NCBI GenBank assembly: GCA_947624785.1
Contig: CANQLV010000014.1
Span: forward strand, 1-64,000
Direction: 5' to 3'
Length of the DNA stretch: 64,000 nucleotides
DNA from: Akkermansia muciniphila
Lineage (GTDB): Bacteria; Verrucomicrobiota; Verrucomicrobiia; Verrucomicrobiales; Akkermansiaceae
The notes beneath the pieces are model-generated. The model worked only from the letters and a program-made list of their open reading frames with translations. It ran no database searches and was not told where the DNA came from. Positions 18,851-29,799 of this stretch are shown one piece after another (the stretch's first letter is position 1; each line of letters begins with the position of its first letter). Made by a program: the position numbers and the translations under genes.

Positions 18851-19831
18851 ATGGATATTATTCATGACAACGCCGCTGATCTCAGCGCATTGAACGGCAA
18901 GACCGTTGCCGTGATCGGATATGGCGCCCAGGGCCGCGCCCAGGCACTTTGCATGCGTGACTCCGGTGTGAACGTGATTATCGGCGTTCGCCCCGGCAAG
19001 TCTTTTGACGCCGCCACCCAGGACGGGTTCCAGGTGATGACCGTAGCCGAAGCCGCCGAAAAGGCGGACATCATCCACATTCTGCTGCCGGATGAAAGCC
19101 ACGGTTCCGTGTATGAAGCTGAAATCAAGCCCCACCTGAAGGCCGGCAAGACGCTTTGCTGCTCCCACGGCTTTGCCTACGTGTTCAACACCATCGTTCC
19201 CCCCGCGGACGTGGACGTGATCATGGTGGCTCCCAAGGGACCGGGCACGGAAGTGCGCCGCGTGTTTGAAGAAGGCTTCGGCTGCCCCGGCCTCATCGCC
19301 GTGCACCAGAATCCCTCCGGCAAGGCCCGCGACGTGGCTCTTGCCATGGCCAAGGCTGAGGGCCTGACCCGCGGCGGCGTGCTGGAATGCACCATGGCCC
19401 AGGAAACGTATGAAGACCTGTTCGGCGAACAGAACGTGCTGTGCGGGGGCATTGTGGACCTGATGAAGTACGGCTTTGAAACCCTGACGGAAGCCGGTTA
19501 TCCGCCGGAAATGGCCTACTTTGAATGTGTGCATGAAGCCAAACTGATCGTGGACCTGATTTATACGGGCGGCATCCAGAAGATGAACTCCGTGATTTCC
19601 AACACCGCTGAATTCGGCGAGTACTACAACGGCCCGCAGATTCTGCCCGCCGACGTGAAGGAACGCATGAAGGAATCCCTCAAGCGCATTGAATCCGGCA
19701 AGTTCGCCAAGGACTGGCTGGAAGAAGCCGCCAAGGGCGCTCCCAACCTCAAGGCCAAGCGCGAAGCCCTGGGCCAGCACCCGGTGGAAATCGTGGGCGC
19801 CAAGATTCGCAGCCTGTTTGAAAGGAACTAG
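18851..19831 (+). CDS. ilvC: Ketol-acid reductoisomerase
   Basis: VAVIGYGAQGRAQALCMRDSGVNVIIGVRPG, APKGPGTEVRRVFEEGFG, AQETYEDLFGEQNVLCGG; start after AGGAGT. Confidence 0.96.
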   Translation: MDIIHDNAADLSALNGKTVAVIGYGAQGRAQALCMRDSGVNVIIGVRPGKSFDAATQDGFQVMTVAEAAEKADIIHILLPDESHGSVYEAEIKPHLKAGKTLCCSHGFAYVFNTIVPPADVDVIMVAPKGPGTEVRRVFEEGFGCPGLIAVHQNPSGKARDVALAMAKAEGLTRGGVLECTMAQETYEDLFGEQNVLCGGIVDLMKYGFETLTEAGYPPEMAYFECVHEAKLIVDLIYTGGIQKMNSVISNTAEFGEYYNGPQILPADVKERMKESLKRIESGKFAKDWLEEAAKGAPNLKAKREALGQHPVEIVGAKIRSLFERN

Positions 19832-19930
19832 GGTTTCTTTTACCTTAATCACGGGCCGTTCCGCCGTATCCCGGAGGAACGGCCCGGACACTCCCAGGTT
19901 TTCCGAGGAAACCCGCTATTTTTTCAGTTT

Positions 19931-20728
19931 ATGGACAATTCCTTGCCGGCCGTTAATGTGGAAAATGCCAGGGTATACCTGGGCGGCCACGAAATCCTGC
20001 ATAATATTTCCTGGAGGGTGCAGCGCGGAGAACGCTGCTTCATCCTGGGCGCGAACGGCGCCGGAAAGACGACGCTGGTCAAGGTGCTGATGGGGTTCGC
20101 GTGGCCTCTCTTCGGCGCCAAAGTGCAGGTGCTGGGCAAGACCTTCGGGCACGTGAACCTGCTGGAACTGCGCAAGTCCATTGCGTGGGTGAGCCCGTTC
20201 ATGCACAAGTGGCTGGAGGACGGCGCCTGGAATGGGCGCGACATGGTGCTTTCCGGCCCCGACGGCACCATCGGCCTTCTGCGGGAGCCGACGCCGGAAG
20301 AGGAAGAGAAAGCCGCCGGGATCATGAAATCCCTGAAGGCGGAGCATTTGATGGACAGGCCCGTGGTGGCCATGTCTTCCGGGGAGCAGGTCAAGGTGCT
20401 CATTGCACGGGCGCTGATGACGAACCCGGAGCTGATGATCCTGGACGAACCCAGCGTTTACTTGGACCTGGCGGGACGCGAATTTTTACTGAAAACCATT
20501 GAGGAACTGGCGGAGACGCGGCCTGACCTGACCATCGTGTTCATTACCCAGCGCATTGAAGATATTCTGCCCGTATTCAACCGCGGCATGATTTTAAAGT
20601 CCGGTGAGATCGTGGCCCACGGAAGCCGGGACGAGGTGCTGACGGAGGAAAACCTGAAGGGCGCCTTTGAACTGGATATCCAGTTGATCAAGACGGAGAA
20701 GGGGCGCCTCTGGACCGTCATTTGCTAA
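19931..20728 (+). CDS. ABC transporter ATP-binding protein (COG1119/ModF-like)
   Basis: Walker A GANGAGKTTL, MSSGEQVKVLIARALM signature, LMILDEP Walker B. Confidence 0.9.
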   Translation: MDNSLPAVNVENARVYLGGHEILHNISWRVQRGERCFILGANGAGKTTLVKVLMGFAWPLFGAKVQVLGKTFGHVNLLELRKSIAWVSPFMHKWLEDGAWNGRDMVLSGPDGTIGLLREPTPEEEEKAAGIMKSLKAEHLMDRPVVAMSSGEQVKVLIARALMTNPELMILDEPSVYLDLAGREFLLKTIEELAETRPDLTIVFITQRIEDILPVFNRGMILKSGEIVAHGSRDEVLTEENLKGAFELDIQLIKTEKGRLWTVIC

Positions 20729-20734
20729 CTTTTC

Positions 20735-21430
20735 ATGAAGAAACCCAAGACAATGGATTTGAAGAAGCCTGTAAGAGTGTCCCTGTCCCGCCAGGTGCTC
20801 ACCGCCATGGAATCCATGATACGGTCCGGCAAGTGGAAGGTGGGGGACCGCATTCCCGCGGAGGCGGAACTGGCCCGGGCTTTTTCCGTCAGCCACAATA
20901 CCATCCGCGAGGCCCTTCAATCCCTGATTCACATGGGGATGCTGGAGGCCCGGCCCGGAGACGGCACGTATGTGATGGCGTCAGACCGCTTTGCCGTTGC
21001 GGTGAGCAACCGCCTCAAGGAATCCGAACTGCCCCAGATTCTGGAAGCGCGCCTGGCTTTGGAAAAGGAAATTGCGCGGCTGGCTGCCGTTAAAAGGACG
21101 GAGGAGGATTTGAAGGTGCTGGAAAGCGCCCTGAAGGACTGCCACACCAGGGTAAGGCCGGGTATTGAGGATGACATGCTGTTTCACGCCGCCGTGGCCC
21201 GCGCCACGCATAATCCGGTGCTTGCGGAATTGTACAATGTGGTGATCCGCCATGTTCAGGAGAATCTGGAAGGCCTCTTGCAGGAGAAGCAGTATGACGC
21301 CGGGGCCATGAAGCTGCACGACGACTTGCTGGATGCCATCCGGAGGAGGGAGGCGGACACGGCGGAAAACATTATTGTGAAGATCGTGGAGTTTGATACG
21401 GTCAGCATAGGCGGCCAGTTCAGTGCCTGA
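20735..21430 (+). CDS. GntR family (FadR/FCD type) transcriptional regulator
   Basis: Winged-helix GDRIPAEAELARAFSVSHNTIREALQSLIHMGMLEARPGDGTYV plus helical FCD C-terminus. Confidence 0.92.
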   Translation: MKKPKTMDLKKPVRVSLSRQVLTAMESMIRSGKWKVGDRIPAEAELARAFSVSHNTIREALQSLIHMGMLEARPGDGTYVMASDRFAVAVSNRLKESELPQILEARLALEKEIARLAAVKRTEEDLKVLESALKDCHTRVRPGIEDDMLFHAAVARATHNPVLAELYNVVIRHVQENLEGLLQEKQYDAGAMKLHDDLLDAIRRREADTAENIIVKIVEFDTVSIGGQFSA

Positions 21431-21602
21431 TATTCGGGTGTTTTGCCGATTGAACCGGCAGTTTGTCCGGTAACCGGAACGTTCCGGCGTCCTCCGCATG
21501 GCGGAAGCCGCCGTTTTTGCAAAAAAGAGGATGGAGCTCCGGGAAAATAGGGAAAGAGAGCTTGGTAATTCATGGAGTATGATTAGTATTTTCAACTTTT
21601 TC

Positions 21603-21631
21603 TTTACATTCTCAAACAAATAAATTATCCT
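21603..21631 (+). promoter_or_regulatory. Putative promoter TTTACA-17-TATCCT for the AT-rich island
   Basis: Sigma70-like hexamers with 17-nt spacing just upstream of the ORF at 21644. Confidence 0.4.
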
Positions 21632-21643
21632 GATAAAGCAATA

Positions 21644-22674
21644 ATGTTCCAACTTTCCCTCCTTACCATGTTGTCTCTATTTCAAATACGTTCTATCGGC
21701 CTGATATTGATGGTCCAATGGTTTGGCGCTTTTGCCCAGGCCGTAGAAGATGTTCCTGATGAAGTACAGGCGCTGGAAATAAAATCGGAAACGACGTTGT
21801 GTTCTGCCGATTTCTATATTGCCCAAGAGCAGGGAAAGGATGTGGATGAGAAGACGGACAAGGAGCGCAAAAAACTGGGCATGGGTGAAGATGTTTTGTT
21901 GACTTTGACCGGAAAGCCCAAGGGGAATGTTTCTCAGTTGCAGTGGAAGATTACCAAAGGGGAAGCTCTTGCCTCTCTTCCCGAAAAAACCGAGGGGCTC
22001 GAAGAGGTTACATTGACGGTTAGTAAGCGGATACAAGAGAAGGGGGAAGTGGAAGTCACCGTCACGACGAGTGAAGGGCTGAAAAAAACATTACCTTTGA
22101 GATTCTTGTACCGACAAAGCTGACGGCAGTCGTTCCCGTCAAGGCCGATCTTCCCAGTGATCACAATATCATTATTGTAGCTGCTGATGTTAAATTGACG
22201 GTAGAACCTACGGAGGTGAATTTTGGAAATATCCAACTGATTGAACGCGATGGAGGATTGACCTATGTCATGCCGACCCCTCCTCCCGATCCGCAAAAAC
22301 ATGAAATAAAATTGGGCGTCCCGCATACGGAGCATGGATGCGATGACCCCAGGAGCATTGAACAAAATAATTCATTCATTGACCGGGTAATATATATGGC
22401 CAATTATAACGCCATACATGGAGCTAAGTTGCCGCAGGAATGGTTTTGGACTTGCGATTGGAAAGTCCATGATGGGAAAGGCGGTAAAGAGTCGACCAGT
22501 GACGATATACTCAAAGTGGAAACCGTGGAGCAGAGGTTCAAGGTTGAGTATGTGAAATTCGAAGGAACGGATGGAGAATTTGAAGAAATCCAAATTGCCA
22601 TCAGGAAATTCGGTCGCGCCATATCCTATGATTTATGCTATCATCTAATGAATTATGAATATGTTTGGAAATAA
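21644..22674 (+). pseudogene. Secreted Ig-like/unknown protein interrupted by a frameshift (fragments 21644-22123 and about 22089-22674)
   Basis: Signal peptide and VTVTTSEGLKK end of the first ORF; one added base at A7 (22082-22088) gives GLKKNITFEILVPTKLTAVVPVKADLPSD... open through to 22674. Confidence 0.7.
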
Positions 22675-23542
22675 TCCAATGAAAGTGTTTACCTTTCTCG
22701 CCATGCTATGCTGTATGGTAGGGCTGGGACATGCCCTACCTTCCCCGGCGTGCCTGGAACCGTTTAAATCTCTCCCTGCGGAGCTGTCCGGCTTGCGGGA
22801 GAAGCTGGCGCAAGGGCGGCTGGTGGAGTTTTATACAGAGGCACGCTCCGTGCTGGGCCGATGCGCTTCTGTTAACAATAAGCAGATCACGCGGGAGGAG
22901 CTGGCGTTGCAGCTCTGGCTGTTCTATTATATCGCGGAAACGCTCCTTTATCCCGCCGACTACGACAAGGCGACGCCGGAGAGCATTTTTGACAATAATG
23001 ATCATGCCGTCAAACATGACATGTTTTCCTTCCTCTACGTGATGAGCCGTGACGCCTCTCCGATGGCGCGCCGCCTCCATCTCCGGGGCAAGACGCTGTC
23101 CGACTTGCTGGCCACTTATGCGGCTTCCATCTATGCGCAGTTCCGGAACCGTTACGATCCGGATTTGGAGGAGAAGCACGAGGCCCTGAAAAGGTCGTTC
23201 GTTCCGTTAAACCGGAAGTATTTGGAAGAAGAACTCAAGAAACGTGATATCGTTTGCAATGTCAATCCCCAGTATTACGTCTTTCTCAACAAGCTGGCAG
23301 TAAACAATATCAGGAATAAAAGGTTAAAAAATTATATTTCCGTTCCCAGAATGAAGTATTTTGTGGAAATGCTGGTGAACCTGTTTCCGGGCCAGAGTGG
23401 GGCAGTAAAGAACTACCTCCGGATGGCGGGCTATGCGGACAGGGAAATTCCGGACTTGATCAACCGGACGGTGGGGCGTACTCCGGCCACGGAATTTTTG
23501 TACAAGGGCATGCCTAAGGATGTGCAGAAGGTAAAGCCGTGA
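22655..23542 (+). CDS. Secreted hypothetical protein
   Basis: Signal peptide (MKVFTFLAMLCCMVGLGHA), helical body; overlaps the 3' end of the preceding ORF. Confidence 0.75.
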   Translation: MNMFGNNPMKVFTFLAMLCCMVGLGHALPSPACLEPFKSLPAELSGLREKLAQGRLVEFYTEARSVLGRCASVNNKQITREELALQLWLFYYIAETLLYPADYDKATPESIFDNNDHAVKHDMFSFLYVMSRDASPMARRLHLRGKTLSDLLATYAASIYAQFRNRYDPDLEEKHEALKRSFVPLNRKYLEEELKKRDIVCNVNPQYYVFLNKLAVNNIRNKRLKNYISVPRMKYFVEMLVNLFPGQSGAVKNYLRMAGYADREIPDLINRTVGRTPATEFLYKGMPKDVQKVKP

Positions 23543-23722
23543 AGCAGGACAAACGCTTAAGAACAGCAGTTTCCCAAGGCAGACGGAATTTCCTTTCCGG
23601 ACAACTTAAAGCCGTCTGTCCCTTGTTCCCGGAAAAACGGTATTTTTGTGGAGGATGAAGAGGTTGGTAACGCTGTGATTTTTATGCTTTTCTGAATATA
23701 AAAGTTTGTTAGAGTTCCGGGC

Positions 23723-24385
23723 ATGACTACCCCTGTTGAATTGAGGTGCCCGATGTGCGGCGCGCTGCTGGCGATGGAAGATGTGAATATGGCCACGGAT
23801 ATGGCTTTATGCCGAGCCTGCAACAAGATAAGCAGGTTTTCAGAGCTTGTTCAGGAGGAAAGGGATGAGGAAATCCTTGATTCCATCCCCCGGCGCATGA
23901 ACGTGACAAAAACGGCACGGGGATTGGAAGTAACGTACAGGAAGCCCAAGGGCTCCGGATTTTTCCTGTTGCTGTTTGCATTGATTTGGAATGCTATTAC
24001 TTATGTGACCATGTTTGCGATGATGGGGAAAATGGCCCATGAGAGTCTATTCGGGCAATTGTTCCTGATTCCTTTCGTTCTGGTCGGGTTCGGTACGTTT
24101 CTGGGCGCCGTTTATGTGTTGTTCGGCCGTATGACGCTGACCCTGTCGCCCGGAACGGGAGAGCTGTTCCGCGGGGTTGGGGGCCTGGGCCGTCGCCAGC
24201 AGTTTCTTCTGGCGAAGGATTCCCGCATTTCCATTGAGGCGAGTAATATACAGCAGAATAATAAGGTGCTGAACAAGATTGTAGTGGAACAACCGGACGG
24301 CAAGCCGTTCGAGTTCGGTACAGGTATTGCGGAGAAGGAAGCCCAGCAGTATGTGGCGGCCCTTCTGCGGCAGATGAGAGGGTAG
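23723..24385 (+). CDS. Zinc-ribbon protein with two TM segments (paralogue of the gene at 28135-28782)
   Basis: CPMCG...CRAC zinc ribbon, hydrophobic pair, C-terminal ELFRGVGGLGR...GKPFEFGTGI. Confidence 0.8.
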   Translation: MTTPVELRCPMCGALLAMEDVNMATDMALCRACNKISRFSELVQEERDEEILDSIPRRMNVTKTARGLEVTYRKPKGSGFFLLLFALIWNAITYVTMFAMMGKMAHESLFGQLFLIPFVLVGFGTFLGAVYVLFGRMTLTLSPGTGELFRGVGGLGRRQQFLLAKDSRISIEASNIQQNNKVLNKIVVEQPDGKPFEFGTGIAEKEAQQYVAALLRQMRG

Positions 24386-24688
24386 GGCTGCTGTTCCGGC
24401 ATTCCAGGGAAGGTGAAGGAATGCCAGGGAGAGCCGGCCTTTATTGCCGCAGGATTGGAAACGCCTTGGTGGAGCTGTTTCTCCGGCAGCAGGGGGGCGT
24501 CTGCCCGTGGGAGCGGCGCGGAAGGAAAAGCGGCGTATCCATTTCCGGGAAATAATTGGGTGGGCAAATCGTCCTGTTTTTATCAAATCCGTTGCTAAAG
24601 AGTCATGGATGCCGCTTGCAGGATTGCCCCGGAAATTTCAGAAATAATATTTTGATTGATATGGCAGGCAAGCCGCGTAAATTAACGT

Positions 24689-26086
24689 ATGATGAAGAGA
24701 GCGTATCTATTGTTGATTCTGTGCAGTTTGCTTTGCGGGGCGGCGGGGGCGCAGAGCCGCCCGGCCACTCCGCCGAACATGGTGGTCATTCTGGCGGACG
24801 ACCTGGGTTACGGGGATTTGGGCTGCACGGGGTCCAGGCAGATTAAAACGCCTTCCCTTGACCGGCTGGCGAAGGAGGGCGTGTTCTGCTCCCGGGCGTA
24901 TGTGACGGCGCCGATGTGCTCCCCCTCCCGCATGGGGTTGCTGACGGGCCGTTTCCCCAAACGCTACGGCATCACTACGAATCCCAATATCCAGGTGGAT
25001 TACCTCCCGGAGTCCCATTACGGGCTGCCCCTGACGGAAAAACTGGTTCCGGAGTATTTGAACCCCTGCGGCTACCGGAGCGCGGTGTTCGGCAAGTGGC
25101 ATCTGGGCCACACGAAAGGACACACGCCGCCGGAACGCGGCTTCACGCGCTGGTGGGGGTTCCTGGGCGGTTCCCGGTCTTATTTTCCCGTGAAGAAGGA
25201 GGCTGAAGGCCTGAATCCCTCCATGATTGTGTCCAATTTTACGGATAAGACGGATATTACCTACCTGACGGATGATATTACGGACAGGGCGGTTGAGTTC
25301 CTCCAGGAGTCCAAAAAGGATAAAAAGCCGTTTTTCATGTTCGTTTCCTACAATGCTCCCCATTGGCCCAACGAAGCCAAACCGGAGGACATCGCCAAAT
25401 TCAAGAACGTGCAGGACAAGGAACGCCGGATTTATTGCGCCATGGTGTATGCGATGGACAAGGGAATAGGCCGTATTCTGGATGCCTTGAAGAAGGACGG
25501 TCTGGAAAAGGACACGATTGTCGTGTTCCTGTCGGACAACGGCGGCGCTCCGGAAGCGTCTTCCTGCAACGCTCCTTTCCGGGGAGCCAAGAGGCAGCAT
25601 TTTGAGGGGGGCGTACGCGTGCCTTTCATCATCAGGTATCCGGCGGACAAGAGGCTGATTCCCGGAAGCGTCTGCAAGCAGCCCGTTTCCACCGTGGACC
25701 TGCTTCCGGCCCTGCTGAAGGCAAACGGACATCAAATCCCCAAGAAACTGGACGGCATGGATATTCTGGAGCTGGTGGCGAACAGGGGAACGCCTGTTCC
25801 GCGCACGTTGTTCTGGTGCACGGATTATACGTCCGCCGTGCTGGACGGGGATATGAAGTACCTGCTTGTGCCGGACCGTGCTCCGCAGTTTTACAGCGTT
25901 ACGGATGACCCCCAGGAGCAGAAGGATTTATATTTTTCTAGGCACCAGGATGCGGATTCCCTGGCCAGGAAGCTGGGAACATACCTGACCACGACGCCCG
26001 CGTGCCGTTTTCCGGACAGCATCAGCTGGTCCGCGAAGCTGATGAGGGAGTACGACAAGGCCACGCCGGACAAACAGCCTGAATGA
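24689..26086 (+). CDS. Secreted sulfatase (arylsulfatase family, Cys-type)
   Basis: Signal peptide; NMVVILADDLGYGDLGC, CSPSRMGLLTGR formylglycine motif, FGKWHLGH. Confidence 0.95.
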   Translation: MMKRAYLLLILCSLLCGAAGAQSRPATPPNMVVILADDLGYGDLGCTGSRQIKTPSLDRLAKEGVFCSRAYVTAPMCSPSRMGLLTGRFPKRYGITTNPNIQVDYLPESHYGLPLTEKLVPEYLNPCGYRSAVFGKWHLGHTKGHTPPERGFTRWWGFLGGSRSYFPVKKEAEGLNPSMIVSNFTDKTDITYLTDDITDRAVEFLQESKKDKKPFFMFVSYNAPHWPNEAKPEDIAKFKNVQDKERRIYCAMVYAMDKGIGRILDALKKDGLEKDTIVVFLSDNGGAPEASSCNAPFRGAKRQHFEGGVRVPFIIRYPADKRLIPGSVCKQPVSTVDLLPALLKANGHQIPKKLDGMDILELVANRGTPVPRTLFWCTDYTSAVLDGDMKYLLVPDRAPQFYSVTDDPQEQKDLYFSRHQDADSLARKLGTYLTTTPACRFPDSISWSAKLMREYDKATPDKQPE

Positions 26087-26351
26087 GGCCGCATTGGATC
26101 TCGCCGGGGGCTCAGCGCTGCGGGTCAATACGCAGTGGCGCCTGTCGGCGGGATGGCAGGGCCGCGGGAATGCGGAGCCGTCCCTTTCTCCCGCGGGGCA
26201 TGGTTGCCATTCCGGTGGCTGCTCCTCCCCTCCGTTGCGGATAGCCGGGCTATATGGTGGCCGGGCGGAATAAAATGCCTTGGTTTGGATTGGAACGTTC
26301 CGTTGACCGGTACGGAATCATGGTTTTCATGGTTCTGTTTTTCCGTTAAAA

Positions 26352-26373
26352 AAGCGCCTTATTTCAGGCGCTT
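26352..26373 (-). terminator. Hairpin overlapping the 3' end of the ftsB-like gene
   Basis: aagcgcct/aggcgctt inverted repeat followed by T-rich sequence on the minus strand. Confidence 0.6.
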
Positions 26374-26727
26374 GGGTTCCGCGATGCGGAGGATGCGTTC
26401 TCCGGGAAGGGCCAGGTTGCCCTTGTCCCGAGCGATCATTTCAAAGTAATGGGGATCCTGGGAAATCCAGATGAATTCGTTCTTGGCCTGTTCCATCTGC
26501 TCCCTGGATTTTTCCAGATGCGCCTGGAGGAAGGAACGCTCATGCTCCAGGGAGCGCAGGTCTTTCCATGGCTTGAAGCACACCAGGGAGAGCAGCATGG
26601 TCAGGCAAAGGGCTAGGACGATGGCAAAGAGGCGCAGAGCCCTCTGGACGATCAGGGCACGTTTCTCCCGGCGGATTTCAAGCTCCGCCAAAGTAAAACG
26701 ATGGTAATAGCGGCGTCTCCAGAGCAT
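26359..26727 (-). CDS. Septum formation initiator (FtsB/DivIC-like)
   Basis: Single TM, coiled coil, located immediately downstream of eno. Confidence 0.75.
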   Translation of the reverse strand: MLWRRRYYHRFTLAELEIRREKRALIVQRALRLFAIVLALCLTMLLSLVCFKPWKDLRSLEHERSFLQAHLEKSREQMEQAKNEFIWISQDPHYFEMIARDKGNLALPGERILRIAEPKRLK

Positions 26728-26755
26728 TCTTTGCAGTTAAACAAAGCATTTTTGA

Positions 26756-28111
<1,356 letters not shown>

Positions 28112-28134
28112 TCATGACCGTGAAAATTCCGGGT

Positions 28135-28782
28135 TCAAGCGCGAAACTGACGCAGAACGGAGGCGATGTACTGAAGCACCTCCGGGTCCGTGATGCCGCC
28201 GCAGAATTGGAAGGGCTTGCCTTCCGGCTGAGGAACTAGGATGTGGCGGTAGTCGAATTCCGGATCCCGGATGGTTTTCATCACGATTTCCGATTGGGCG
28301 GGCAGCAGGAAAGTCCAGGTGCGGCCCATTGGACCGATGCCTCGGAACAGGGCCGCTTTCCCCGGTTGCGCGGTAATCGTGGTTTTCCCCAGCAGCATTT
28401 CCAGGCAGGTAAAGAGGTAAATGCCTTCCAGAACGGTAAAAAGGACGGCAAAGATACGGAGGGAGAATTCCTCTTTGCCGGGACCGAAGGACAGCCAGAT
28501 GACGACCAGCGTAAGCGCCCCGAAGGCGGCGGCTCCCATGCATCTGAGCAATCCTCTGAACAGGGGATGCCTGTACGTGAGCGTGATTTTTCCATTGGCG
28601 GTTTTTACCGCCAGATGCCTGGGAGGGGGAACCCGGAATCCGGGTTCCGGAGCCGGGAAGGGCAGCTCCGTGGAAGTTCCGCAATTGCCGCAGGTGACCG
28701 TCTTCCGGCGGTCGTCCGTATCCGCCGCGGAGAAGGGCGCGCCGCATCCGGGGCATTTGAATTGTTCAGGGCTGGGAAGCAT
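28135..28782 (-). CDS. Zinc-ribbon protein with TM segments (paralogue of 23723-24385)
   Basis: CPGCG...CGNCG, hydrophobic pair, ALFRGIGPMGR...GKPFQFCGGI; start trimmed to MLPSPEQF. Confidence 0.78.
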   Translation of the reverse strand: MLPSPEQFKCPGCGAPFSAADTDDRRKTVTCGNCGTSTELPFPAPEPGFRVPPPRHLAVKTANGKITLTYRHPLFRGLLRCMGAAAFGALTLVVIWLSFGPGKEEFSLRIFAVLFTVLEGIYLFTCLEMLLGKTTITAQPGKAALFRGIGPMGRTWTFLLPAQSEIVMKTIRDPEFDYRHILVPQPEGKPFQFCGGITDPEVLQYIASVLRQFRA

Positions 28783-28960
28783 GGGGAGAGGGGTGCTGCC
28801 GGTTGGAAGGTTACCACAGGGGGCCGGGAGCCGCCATTCATTTTTGGGCGGCCTTCCGGGAAAGGGGAAAAGGGCGGGAGAAGCCCGGAACGGGATGAGG
28901 ATTCCCGCGTCCGGGAGTTCCCCCTTGTACGGCGCATGGCCTCCATGTAGGATGGTGCCC

Positions 28961-29656
28961 ATGATTGAGAGCAGGCGGCAGTTGAGGGAAAGAATTGAGG
29001 CGTTGGCGGAACCGGAATTCCGGAAGTTTTCCGCTTCCCTTATTCCCGGCGTCAACCGCCTGCTGGGCGTCCGCCTCCCCGTTCTCCGGAACCTTGCCCG
29101 TGAGGTGGCGCAGGGGAATTGGCGGGAGCTGCTGGAAAATCCCGCCGCTGCTCCGTATGCGGAGGAAGTGATGCTGGACGGCATGCTGATAGCGCTGGCG
29201 CGCATGGAGGCGGAAGAGCGCCTGGAACAGGTCGCGCACTTCGTGCCCCGCATGGATAACTGGGCTGTCTGCGATACTTTCTGCACCAGTTTGAAGTTCT
29301 GTAAAAAGCATCCTGCCCTGGTCTGGGAGTTCATCCAGCCGTATTTAACGTCCGCCCGGGTTTATGAGGTCCGCTTTGCCGTGGTGATGATGCTGGCCCA
29401 TTTCATCACGGAGGATTACGTGGAACAGGTGCTGGTCCTGCTGGATGGCGTGCGGCATGAGGATTATTACGTGAGCATGGCGGTGGCGTGGGCGGTTTCC
29501 GTCTGTTATGTGAAGTTTCCGGCGCTGACGCTGGAGTATTTGAGGAATTCGTCCCTGTCCGATTTCACTTATAACAAGGCCTTGCAAAAAATTATTGAAT
29601 CCCTGCGGGTTAGCCGGGAAGACAAGAATTTGATGCGGAGCATGAAACGCAAATAG
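28961..29656 (+). CDS. DNA alkylation repair (AlkD-like HEAT repeat) protein
   Basis: HEAT-like helices, [30 protein letters not shown]; start trimmed to MIESRRQ. Confidence 0.85.
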   Translation: MIESRRQLRERIEALAEPEFRKFSASLIPGVNRLLGVRLPVLRNLAREVAQGNWRELLENPAAAPYAEEVMLDGMLIALARMEAEERLEQVAHFVPRMDNWAVCDTFCTSLKFCKKHPALVWEFIQPYLTSARVYEVRFAVVMMLAHFITEDYVEQVLVLLDGVRHEDYYVSMAVAWAVSVCYVKFPALTLEYLRNSSLSDFTYNKALQKIIESLRVSREDKNLMRSMKRK

Positions 29657-29799
29657 GCGGCGGCTCCATGTCCGCGCGGCGGGAACCGCAGGAAAAGGGA
29701 TGCGCGAAGATAGTGACGCAGGGAAGGGGGCCCATGCCGGAACGGGGCCTTGATTCCTTCCCGTGCAGGGTATGGAATGAGACGCTTACTATTAAAACC

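Noticed and set aside
19853-19885. gggccgttcc/ggaacggccc inverted repeat after ilvC as a terminator
   Set aside because: Good 10-bp stem but no T-run on the plus strand, so not claimed as an intrinsic terminator.
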